Shown here piece after piece: positions 1 through 6,408 of a DNA stretch of 39,449 nucleotides (its first letter is position 1; the number at the start of each line of letters is the position of its first letter). The translations under genes were made by a program, and so were the position numbers. Under the pieces are notes generated by a model. That model made no database searches and had not been told where the DNA came from. It saw only the letters and a list, made by a program, of their open reading frames with translations. The DNA is from an uncultured Flavonifractor sp. (GTDB lineage: Bacteria; Bacillota; Clostridia; Oscillospirales; Oscillospiraceae): assembly GCA_947384055.1 (NCBI GenBank), contig CANDFO010000018.1:1-39449 (forward strand), given 5' to 3'.

Positions 1-69
1 AGCCCTCGTAATACCTGGATATTGTTTCGTCTCGCTTCGCTCGTCTCGCTTCGCTTCAATTAATTTCAT
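1..69 (-). CDS. 5' end of an unidentified gene, cut by the window edge
   Basis: An ATG at 69 on the minus strand has a strong AAGGAG site seven bases upstream and stays open to the window edge, giving 23 residues starting MKLIEAKRDERSE. The charged stretch comes from a tandem 14-bp repeat at 28-55, so this may be low-complexity repeat DNA that happens to follow a good ribosome binding site. It follows the exonuclease gene on the same strand after 43 bases. I do not recognise the product. Confidence 0.4.
   Translation of the reverse strand, partial: MKLIEAKRDERSETKQYPGITRA
28..55. repeat. Tandem 14-bp repeat, two copies
   Basis: CGTCTCGCTTCGCT occurs twice in direct tandem (28-41 and 42-55). 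The unit is not a multiple of three, so a change in copy number would shift the frame of the short coding start that spans it. Confidence 0.8.
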
Positions 70-112
70 TGTCTTACTCCTTAACAAATGAATTCTTTTT
101 TCTTGAAAAGAC

Positions 113-871
113 TCATTCTTCCGCCAGCTCCAGTCCCACAGGGCAGTGGTCGCTGCCGGTAATTTCGCTGTAAATAGACGCCTCCCGGATGCGGGGACGC
201 AGGCGGTCCGAGACGATAAAATAATCAATGCGCCACCCGGCGTTGTTCTCCCGGGCGTGATACATATAGCTCCACCAGGAATAGGCGCCGGTCCGCTCCG
301 GATAGAGGAAGCGGAAGGTATCGGTAAAGCCGCAGGAGAGCAGGGCGGTCATTTTTTCACGCTCCTGGTCGGTGAAGCCCGCGTTGCCCCGGTTGGACTT
401 GGGGTTTTTCAGGTCGATCTCCTGATGGGCCACGTTCAGGTCCCCGCACAACACCACCGGCTTGCGGGCGTCCAGCCCCTCCAGGTAGGACAGAAAGGCG
501 TCCTCCCAGGCCAAGCGGTACTCCAACCGGGTGAGTCCCCGCTGGGCGTTGGGGGTATAGCATGTCACCAGATAGAAGTCCTCCAGCTCCGCAGTGATGA
601 CCCGCCCCTCCCCGTCGTGTTCCGGAATTCCGATGCCGTAAGCTACAGACAGGGGCGGCACGCGGGCAAAGAGGGCGGTGCCGGAATAGCCCTTTTTCTC
701 CGCGCTGTTCCAATACTGCGTATAGCCCGGCAGCTCCAGCTCAATCTGGTGGGGCTGGAGCTTGGTCTCCTGAAGGCAGAAAAAGTCCGCACCGGAGCGA
801 TTGAACACATCCAGAAACCCCTTGCCCAGGCAGGCCCGCAGGCCGTTGACGTTCCAAGAGATCAGCTTCAT
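113..871 (-). CDS. xth: Exodeoxyribonuclease III (AP endonuclease)
   Basis: Cleaves DNA at abasic sites and degrades 3' ends in base excision repair; cytoplasmic, Mg-dependent. The 252 residues cover the whole endonuclease/exonuclease/phosphatase fold at the family's usual size. Visible motifs are the start MKLISWNVNGLR, the metal-binding Glu35 in LQETKLQ, CGDLNVAH in the middle, and the catalytic Asp-His pair in GSDHCPVGLEL near the C terminus. The ATG at 871 overlaps the stop of the upstream DUF6440 gene by ATGA and has GAGGAG in front, so translation is probably coupled. It is the last gene of the lexA repair operon. Confidence 0.96.
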   Translation of the reverse strand: MKLISWNVNGLRACLGKGFLDVFNRSGADFFCLQETKLQPHQIELELPGYTQYWNSAEKKGYSGTALFARVPPLSVAYGIGIPEHDGEGRVITAELEDFYLVTCYTPNAQRGLTRLEYRLAWEDAFLSYLEGLDARKPVVLCGDLNVAHQEIDLKNPKSNRGNAGFTDQEREKMTALLSCGFTDTFRFLYPERTGAYSWWSYMYHARENNAGWRIDYFIVSDRLRPRIREASIYSEITGSDHCPVGLELAEE

Positions 872-1056
872 AGATGTTCCTCCTCCGTGCTCCAGCAGAG
901 GGGCTTTCCCTCAGCGTCCAGCAGGGGGGTGAGGCCCCCCGCATAGCCGGAAATGGTCTGGAGATAATGTACGCCGGTCTGAGTATCCAGCAGGACGCGG
1001 ACAATTTCTGTGACGCCCTGGGTATAGACAATTTGAAAACGGTCATGCTTTCCCAC
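868..1056 (-). CDS. DUF6440 family small protein
   Basis: A 62-residue protein starting MGKHDRFQIVYTQG, with VLLDTQTGVHYL and GYAGGLTPLLDAEGKPL. These match my memory of the DUF6440 family, which has no known function. It reads from GTG at 1056 behind GGAGGAGAACAACC and overlaps the end of the methyltransferase gene by 14 bases; its own stop overlaps the exonuclease start by ATGA. It is therefore tightly embedded in a DNA repair operon. No signal peptide, membrane segment or catalytic motif is visible. Gene identity is firm from the overlaps; a repair role is only inferred from position. Confidence 0.8.
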   Translation of the reverse strand: MGKHDRFQIVYTQGVTEIVRVLLDTQTGVHYLQTISGYAGGLTPLLDAEGKPLCWSTEEEHL

Positions 1057-1513
1057 GGTTGTTCTCCTCCAGATGCAGTAAATATTGTTTCAAATCCAGG
1101 CCTCCGGCGTATCCGCCCAGGGACCCGTCCGCCGCCGTTACCCGATGGCAGGGGATAAAAATGGGCAGAGGATTGCGGCGGTTGGCCTGTCCCACCGCCC
1201 GGAAGCCCTGGGGCCGCCCCGTCAGAAGGGCCAGCTCCTTGTAAGAGATGACCTCCCCGTAGGGGATGTCCAGCAACAGCTTCCACACCAGCTGCTGAAA
1301 GGGGGTGCCCCGGGGAGCCAGAGGCAGCCGGAAGGTCCGGCGCTCCCCCCGCAGATACTCCAGTACCTGGGCGCGGCCCCGCTCCAGCAGAGGGGTGGCG
1401 CGCCCGGCCGTCATGCCGGCGCACCGGCAGGGCAGATAGAGGGTGGTCAGCGCTTCCCCCTCCGCCTCCAGGCCCAGACGCCCGGCGGGAGTATCAAAGA
1501 ATATCCGCTCCAT
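1043..1513 (-). CDS. ogt: Methylated-DNA-[protein]-cysteine S-methyltransferase
   Basis: Removes alkyl groups from O6-alkylguanine by transferring them irreversibly to its own cysteine. The 156 residues show the helix-turn-helix region (PYGEVISYKELA and RAVGQANRRNP) and the active site IPCHRV with acceptor Cys122, followed by GGYAGGLDLKQYLL, typical of the Ogt/MGMT family. The ATG at 1513 lies two bases after the lexA stop, and its GGAGG site sits inside the lexA 3' end, so the two are cotranscribed and probably coupled. There is no Ada-type N-terminal regulatory domain. Confidence 0.96.
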   Translation of the reverse strand: MERIFFDTPAGRLGLEAEGEALTTLYLPCRCAGMTAGRATPLLERGRAQVLEYLRGERRTFRLPLAPRGTPFQQLVWKLLLDIPYGEVISYKELALLTGRPQGFRAVGQANRRNPLPIFIPCHRVTAADGSLGGYAGGLDLKQYLLHLEENNRGKA

Positions 1514-1515
1514 GG

Positions 1516-2124
1516 TCAGTACCTCCGCACCACCGCCACCACCCGGCCCAGAATCCGGCAGTGGTCGCCGTCGATGGGCTCGTAATCGGGATTTTCCGGC
1601 ATCAGCCAGGTGTGCCCGTTTTTTCGGCGGAGGGTTTTAACGGTGGCCTCGTCCTCCAGCAGAGCTACCACAATCTCGCCGTTGTAGGCGTCCTGCTGCT
1701 GATGGACCACCACAAGGTCGCCGGGGAGTATCCCCGCATACCGCATGGATTCCCCCCGCACCCGCAGGGCGAAGTGCTCCCCCGTGAGGCCCCCGGTGTC
1801 AAAGGTCAGATAATCTTCGACGCACTCTTCAGCCAGAATGGGGGCTCCGGCGGCCACGCTGCCCACAACAGGGATCTGGTTGGCCCGCTCCTCCGGGGGA
1901 ATGCGGCCGGGGCCGCCGTTGACGGTGATGGCCCGGGTTTTGCCCTCCTCCTGGCTGATGAGGCCTGCCGCTTTAAGGCCTTTCAGATGAAAGTGAACGG
2001 TGGAAGGGGACTTGAGCCCTACGTATTCCCCAATTTCCCGGACGGATGGGGGATAGCCGTGCTGGGCGGCAAAGTCCACGATGTAGTCATAAATCTGCTG
2101 CTGTTTCGGGGACAAGGGCTTCAT
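1516..2124 (-). CDS. lexA: LexA repressor
   Basis: SOS repressor: binds operators as a dimer and cleaves itself when RecA filaments form on damaged DNA. The 202 residues comprise an N-terminal winged helix (about 1-65, with PPSVREIGEYVGLKSPSTV), the cleavage site Ala92-Gly93, and the peptidase domain with Ser126 (GESM) and Lys163 (ATVKTL). All key residues are present. The start has AAAGGAGGG upstream. It is the first gene of an operon with ogt, DUF6440 and xth, and the promoter ahead of it carries a LexA-type box, so autoregulation and damage induction of the whole operon are likely. Confidence 0.97.
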   Translation of the reverse strand: MKPLSPKQQQIYDYIVDFAAQHGYPPSVREIGEYVGLKSPSTVHFHLKGLKAAGLISQEEGKTRAITVNGGPGRIPPEERANQIPVVGSVAAGAPILAEECVEDYLTFDTGGLTGEHFALRVRGESMRYAGILPGDLVVVHQQQDAYNGEIVVALLEDEATVKTLRRKNGHTWLMPENPDYEPIDGDHCRILGRVVAVVRRY

Positions 2125-2152
2125 AGCGGACCCTCCTTTTCATATCACAGCC

Positions 2153-2181
2153 ACTATAACACAACTTTGCGAAAAATGCAA
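2153..2181 (-). promoter_or_regulatory. Sigma-A promoter of the lexA operon
   Basis: Read on the minus strand: -35 TTGCAT (2181-2176), a 17-base spacer and -10 TATAGT (2158-2153), about 30 bases ahead of the lexA start. The spacing is optimal and it is the only good promoter in this gap. Confidence 0.75.
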
Positions 2182-2192
2182 ACGTTTGTTCT
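2179..2192 (-). promoter_or_regulatory. Candidate LexA (SOS) box
   Basis: On the minus strand this reads AGAACAAACGTTTG. It fits the Gram-positive SOS box GAAC-N4-GTTC at seven of eight fixed positions (GAAC-AAAC-GTTT). It overlaps the -35 element of the lexA promoter, the expected place for autorepression. Confidence 0.7.
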
Positions 2193-2294
2193 AAGATTTT
2201 CGGGAAAACAGGAAAATTTCTTTCTAAAGGGGGAACATTTGGCTGCCGGACACCAGTGGAAGGACATTCGGTCCGAAGGGGGAGCCGTCCGCGG

Positions 2295-3668
2295 TCAATA
2301 TCCGTTAACCACCGCGTCCAGCACTTTAGATGCCACTGTTCCCGCAGCTTCCGCGCCGCTCCCGCCGTTTTCCACCAGCACAACGAAGGCATAGGGGGTG
2401 TCCTCCCCCCGCAGGAAACCGGCAAACCAGGCGTGGGGCTCCTTTTCGCCCCCCACCTGGGCGGTGCCGCTTTTGGCGCAGAGGTCCATATTGGGAAATC
2501 GCCCGGCGCCGTAGGTTTCCGCCACGCAGCGGGCCATCATGTCCCCCAGGGCGGCGGCGGTGGCGGGCTCAATGAGGCGGGCGGTGCGGCCCGTGCGCAC
2601 GGTTCCGGCGGAGAGGCCCAGGGCGTTTTCGGTTTTCAGCACCAGCTTGGGCACCGCGGTCCGGCCGCCGCTGGCAATGGCCCCCATATAGACCATCAGA
2701 GCGCAGGGGTTGACCAGGTCATTGTGCTGGCCTACGCCGGCCCAGCCCAGCTCAAGCGCCCCGGCGCCGTCCAGGTCGAAGCGTCCGGCGGCGGTGTGCA
2801 GGCCGCTGACGGAGTACTGCCCGGTGAGTCCCGCTTTCCGGGCATAGTCCTCCAGGACGGCGCCCCCCAGCTCCTGGGCCAGCAGCGCGAACACCCCATT
2901 GCAGGAACTGGTCAGCGCCCCGGCGATATCCAGCTCCCCGTGGGCGCGGGGACAGGCGACGGCGCCGTCCCCCACGGCGGTGGAGCCGGTGCAGGTCCAG
3001 GTGCGCTCTGCCACCCCGGGGAGCCGCTCCAGCGCGGCGGCCAGCGTTACGGTTTTGAACACCGAGCCGGGGACAAAGGTCCCGGACAGAAAACGGTTCA
3101 GATATACCCCCTCGTACCGGGGGTCCTCCTCCACGTTCTCCGGGGGATTCAGGGGGTCGAAGGCCGGGGCGGATACCATGCACAGGACCTCCCCGGTGCG
3201 GTAGTTGTACACACCCACGGCCCCGTTCCGGCCCGCCAGGGCTTCATAGGCGATATAGTTGTACCGGGCATCCAGGGTGAGGTACAGGTCGTTGCCCCGG
3301 CCCAGAGGGGAATAGGCCCCGGTGAGCAGATTGTAACCGGACAGCTTATCCGCGAAGGCTGTCAGGGCGCTGGTGCCGATATTGCCCCTGGCGTCCCCCA
3401 CCGCGTGGAGGGTGGCGCGGCGGACGGCGGCGTTGGCGTACCAGGTCCGCCGTCCGGAGCCGTCCACCCAGGAGAGCACGTCCCCATCCCGGTCCAGCAC
3501 CCGGCCCACGGACAGCTCTCCGCTGCCGTTATAGAGGTGCCGGTTAGCGGCAAAGGAGGCCCACCGGCCGCCGTAAAAGACCCAGCGGACGCAGAACAGC
3601 AGCAGTCCCGCCGCCAGAACACCCGCCAGCAGCAGACAGAAGAGGGCCCTGTGCTCAATTTTTTTCAT
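2295..3668 (-). CDS. Class B penicillin-binding protein (transpeptidase)
   Basis: Cross-links peptidoglycan outside the membrane. The 457 residues have one N-terminal membrane anchor (about 8-30), a short non-catalytic region and a transpeptidase domain with all three motifs: SVFK (Ser202 to Lys205), SCN (255-257) and KSGTA (399-403). It is shorter than PBP2 or PBP3 of model bacteria and resembles the PbpA type encoded beside RodA/FtsW proteins. The start is set at the ATG overlapping the SEDS gene stop by ATGA; the open frame upstream of it is a shadow of that gene. Probable functional partner of the SEDS glycosyltransferase encoded just before it. Confidence 0.94.
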   Translation of the reverse strand: MKKIEHRALFCLLLAGVLAAGLLLFCVRWVFYGGRWASFAANRHLYNGSGELSVGRVLDRDGDVLSWVDGSGRRTWYANAAVRRATLHAVGDARGNIGTSALTAFADKLSGYNLLTGAYSPLGRGNDLYLTLDARYNYIAYEALAGRNGAVGVYNYRTGEVLCMVSAPAFDPLNPPENVEEDPRYEGVYLNRFLSGTFVPGSVFKTVTLAAALERLPGVAERTWTCTGSTAVGDGAVACPRAHGELDIAGALTSSCNGVFALLAQELGGAVLEDYARKAGLTGQYSVSGLHTAAGRFDLDGAGALELGWAGVGQHNDLVNPCALMVYMGAIASGGRTAVPKLVLKTENALGLSAGTVRTGRTARLIEPATAAALGDMMARCVAETYGAGRFPNMDLCAKSGTAQVGGEKEPHAWFAGFLRGEDTPYAFVVLVENGGSGAEAAGTVASKVLDAVVNGY

Positions 3669-5464
3669 GGCGTCTCCTCCCGGTTTTTGATGGACCTGGG
3701 GGCCAGCCCCGCGCTTCCCCGCTCCTCCCGGCGGGAGGGGAGACGGATGGCAAAGCTGGCCTGGGGGCGGGTATCGGTGGCCTTCAGAAAGGCCAGCAGG
3801 CCCCAGGAGGCCAGCATGGACGAGCCGCCGTTGGACACAAAGGGAAAGGTCACGCCGGTGAGGGGGAGAATGTCTACCGAGCCAAAGACGTTCAGGCAGG
3901 TCTGAAAAACCATCATGGAGGTGGCGGCACAGGCGGCGATTACATAGAAGCTGCTCCGCCCGGCCCGGCAGGAGCGCACCGCAAAGACCGCCAGGGTACA
4001 GACACACAGCACCGCCAGCACCGCGATGACCAGCCCCCACTCCTCGCAGAGCATGCCGAACACCAGGTCGGTGTCCGCCGCCCCTACCCGGTGGAGCCAG
4101 CCTTCGCCGGGGCCCACCCCCACCAGCCCCCCGGAAGCGGCAGCGGACATGGCCCGGGTCTGCTGATAGCCCCCCTCGGAGGCGTGCTCCCACACGTGGC
4201 CCCAGACGGCGAACCGCCGGAGGATATAGGGCTTTACCGACAATACCGTCAGCACGGCGAACACCCCGCCTCCGCAGATGAGAGCCAAGGTTGCGAAGTC
4301 CCCGGAGCGCAGATAGGCGATAACCAGAAAGGTCACGAAGAAGATGGCCGCACCGCCGAAATCGCTCATAAGCGCCAGAGACCCCAGGCATACGCCGGTC
4401 AGCAGGATGAACAGGCCCAGATTGCGCCGGCGGAAAAGCCGGTCCAGGGTGGCAGCCCCCGCGAAGATGTAGCAGATTTTCGCCAGCTCCGAGGGCTGGA
4501 GGGAGAGGGCCCCGATGCGGACCCAGTTGGCGGCCCCGAACTGGGGGGCCGCCCCCAGTACCAAAGTCATGGATACCAGACCCATGGCCGCGGCCGCCAT
4601 GAGCCAGCGGATTTTCTGGGCCCGGCGCAGGTCCCGCAGAAACACCCCCAGCACCACAAAGAGGACCAGCCCCAGCAGCAGGGCCAGGAACTGCTTGAAC
4701 AGGGCGTCGGGGGCAGAGGAGGCCGTTACCGCCAGGGAGAGGGTGGACAGGAAAAAGGCGATGGTCTCCATCTCAAAGCCCACCCTCCGCAGCAGGCGCA
4801 TGGCCAGAAAGTAGACCCACATGACCAGCGCCAGGCACAAAAAGGCGGAGGGGAGGACAAGCCGGGCCTCTGTTCCGGCGGCGATGGTCAGCTGAAGAGC
4901 GCACAGCCCCTGAAAGACCGTCAGCAGTACCAGCCCGGGCCAGGGAGAGGCCGGGCGGCTCTCTTTGGCCCGCTCCCGACGGGCGGTTTTGTCCTCCGCA
5001 GAGGCGGGGAGCAGGACGGTTTCCACGCCGCCCAGCCCCAGCACATCTCCATAGGCCAGGGGGCTCTGCCCCGCCACCGCCGCGCCGTTGACGGTGACGC
5101 CCCCCTTGGAGTTCAGATCGTAGACCGTCCAGCCGCCGTCCTCGCCCCGGATGAGGGCGGCGTGCTGGCGGGAGACCACCGGATAGGCCAGGGTGACGTC
5201 GCAGGAGGCGCCGCGGCCCAGAATGTTTTCCCAGTGGGTCAGGGGTTCCCCCAAACCGCTGGGCAGGCTGAGATAGGCCCATACCTCGGGCACGCAGGGC
5301 ACTGTCAGCAGGGAGCGGATCTGCCGGATTAAAATAAGCAGCGCCAGCACCGGGAATACAAAGCGCACCCCGGTGGTAAACCAGGCGCACAGCTGGGGAT
5401 GCCCCGCCAGAAATCCGGCGAGCACCGCCATGCCCCGCTGGGGCAGAGTGAAAAGGGCCTCCAC
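3665..5464 (-). CDS. FHA domain fused to a SEDS (FtsW/RodA/SpoVE) polymerase
   Basis: SEDS proteins polymerise lipid II glycan strands with a partner class B PBP. From a GTG at 5464 (AAAGGTGGG site just upstream) the 599 residues have one N-terminal membrane helix (about 30-50), then a cytoplasmic FHA phosphothreonine-binding domain (about 80-150, with GR 83-84 and SRQH 98-101), then a multi-pass SEDS domain with NWVRIGALSLQPSELAK and the C-terminal TFPFVSNGGSS. An ATG 42 bases upstream is in frame but poorly placed. The FHA fusion suggests control by a Ser/Thr kinase; none is encoded here. It overlaps the PBP gene by four bases. Confidence 0.93.
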   Translation of the reverse strand: MEALFTLPQRGMAVLAGFLAGHPQLCAWFTTGVRFVFPVLALLILIRQIRSLLTVPCVPEVWAYLSLPSGLGEPLTHWENILGRGASCDVTLAYPVVSRQHAALIRGEDGGWTVYDLNSKGGVTVNGAAVAGQSPLAYGDVLGLGGVETVLLPASAEDKTARRERAKESRPASPWPGLVLLTVFQGLCALQLTIAAGTEARLVLPSAFLCLALVMWVYFLAMRLLRRVGFEMETIAFFLSTLSLAVTASSAPDALFKQFLALLLGLVLFVVLGVFLRDLRRAQKIRWLMAAAAMGLVSMTLVLGAAPQFGAANWVRIGALSLQPSELAKICYIFAGAATLDRLFRRRNLGLFILLTGVCLGSLALMSDFGGAAIFFVTFLVIAYLRSGDFATLALICGGGVFAVLTVLSVKPYILRRFAVWGHVWEHASEGGYQQTRAMSAAASGGLVGVGPGEGWLHRVGAADTDLVFGMLCEEWGLVIAVLAVLCVCTLAVFAVRSCRAGRSSFYVIAACAATSMMVFQTCLNVFGSVDILPLTGVTFPFVSNGGSSMLASWGLLAFLKATDTRPQASFAIRLPSRREERGSAGLAPRSIKNREETP

Positions 5465-5731
5465 GGAAGTCCCACCTTTCTCCGGGAGTGGGCAGCACCC
5501 GTCCATCGTAGAGAGACGGGCGCTGCTGCTCTCTATTATTTACAACAAAACACTATCGCTCTCCACAAAGGCCGGCAGGCCTTCTTCCTGCGCAGGCGGA
5601 AGAGACGCCTTTGGCTCCATCGTATCTTCCGGAACGGTCTTTAACTGGAAGTCAAACGGATTCCTGCGGGTGCAATCGCCCTGTATCGCCGTATAAAAAG
5701 CCGCTTTCAAGGGCCTTGATATGCTGCACTT
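5465..5731 (-). other. Long untranslated leader of the FHA-SEDS/PBP pair
   Basis: About 270 bases lie between the promoter and the GTG start. I see only a small 6-bp hairpin (5568-5583) and short GC-rich inverted stretches. No riboswitch or coding sequence is recognisable. Confidence 0.4.
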
Positions 5732-5760
5732 ATTATATTATAGCATAAATAGTAAATCAA
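5732..5760 (-). promoter_or_regulatory. Sigma-A promoter for the FHA-SEDS/PBP operon
   Basis: On the minus strand: -35 TTGATT (5760-5755), 17-base spacer, -10 TATAAT (5737-5732). It is back to back with the tRNA promoter on the other strand. Confidence 0.7.
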
Positions 5761-5773
5761 CAAAAAATAACTC

Positions 5774-5802
5774 TTTACAAACAAAGATATAGCTGTTATA
5801 AT
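5774..5802 (+). promoter_or_regulatory. Sigma-A promoter of the tRNA-Arg gene
   Basis: -35 TTTACA (5774-5779), 17-base spacer, -10 TATAAT (5797-5802), ending 24 bases before the mature tRNA. Confidence 0.85.
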
Positions 5803-5826
5803 AAAAACAATATCAATGTCTTCTGC

Positions 5827-5903
5827 GCGCCCGTAGCGCAATTGGATAGAGCGTCAGATTCCGGTTCTGAAGGCTGGGGGTTCGAGTCCCTTCGGGCGTA
5901 CCA
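5827..5903 (+). tRNA. tRNA-Arg (anticodon CCG)
   Basis: The cloverleaf is complete. The acceptor arm GCGCCCG pairs with CGGGCGT, the anticodon stem is TCAGA/TCTGA with loop TTCCGGT giving anticodon CCG (reads CGG), the T arm contains GGTTCGAGTCC, and an encoded CCA ends the gene. It stands alone, with its own promoter and a hairpin directly after the CCA. Confidence 0.96.
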
Positions 5904-5940
5904 CGTCGGAGCAAAGTTCGCTTTGCTCCGACGATTTTTA
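5904..5940 (+). terminator. Hairpin terminator after tRNA-Arg
   Basis: A perfect 13-bp stem (CGTCGGAGCAAAG with its complement, 5904-5933) closed by a TTCG loop and followed by ATTTTTA, starting at the first base after the CCA. Confidence 0.85.
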
Positions 5941-6329
5941 TAAAAAATCGTCATCCGCTCCCTTCCTCCTCCTCTCCAAACCGCAACTGCTTTGCTGGGC
6001 TGCGGTTTGATTTTGGATGTGAATCTGTAAACTGGTACTTCTAAACTGGGCACGCACTCCAACCTGTATAGACAAAAATGATGCGTGTAAAAACCCTGCA
6101 CTGAGGTGCGGGGTTTTACACATAAATTCAGAAAATCCAAAGTAATCAAGAATAATTATAGCGCATTTGAAAAATCGAGGGGCATAAGATAAACATAATC
6201 CGTTAGATCTGGAGCCTTCAGGAAATGTATGTGACTCGAACTCCCAGGCGTTTAAAAAGCGAATACCAAAAACGGTTTGTGGACATCAATCCTACTAAGT
6301 CCGGAAGCAATATTCTGACGCTTGCTGTA
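5941..6329. other. Intergenic stretch without a supported gene
   Basis: Base composition is more AT-rich than the neighbouring genes. The only clear structure is a hairpin at 6085-6121 (about 16 bp, loop TGAG) with T-rich flanks, which could act as a terminator on either strand. Short open frames here have no ribosome binding site, and one that spans the tRNA backwards is a known kind of false gene. Confidence 0.6.
6085..6121. terminator. Possible bidirectional terminator hairpin
   Basis: GTGTAAAAACCCTGCAC (6085-6101) pairs with GTGCGGGGTTTTACAC (6106-6121) around a TGAG loop, with one bulge and one wobble pair. The stem itself supplies A and T runs on both sides. Confidence 0.5.
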
Positions 6330-6385
6330 AAAACGCTCTCCCCGCGGACGGTATGGCAATATACCGTCCGCGGGGAGAGCGTTTT
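6330..6385 (-). terminator. Strong terminator of the large surface protein gene
   Basis: A perfect 25-bp stem (6330-6354 with 6361-6385) around a six-base loop, 24 bases beyond the stop codon at 6409. On the minus strand the stem ends in a run of five T, as expected of an intrinsic terminator. Confidence 0.9.
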
Positions 6386-6408
6386 AGCGATGAAATGTCC
6401 GGAAGCGG

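Noticed and set aside
2256..3905. A 549-residue plus-strand frame opposite the PBP gene
   Set aside because: High GC at third codon positions opens mirror frames; the opposite strand has intact catalytic motifs and a coupled start.
5796..6149. A 117-residue minus-strand frame containing RRDSNPQPSEPESDAL
   Set aside because: This is the antisense of the tRNA-Arg gene, a well-known source of false proteins; it has no ribosome binding site.
5827..6408. Integrated mobile element at the tRNA-Arg gene
   Set aside because: No integrase, no repeat of the tRNA 3' end and no foreign genes were found beside it.
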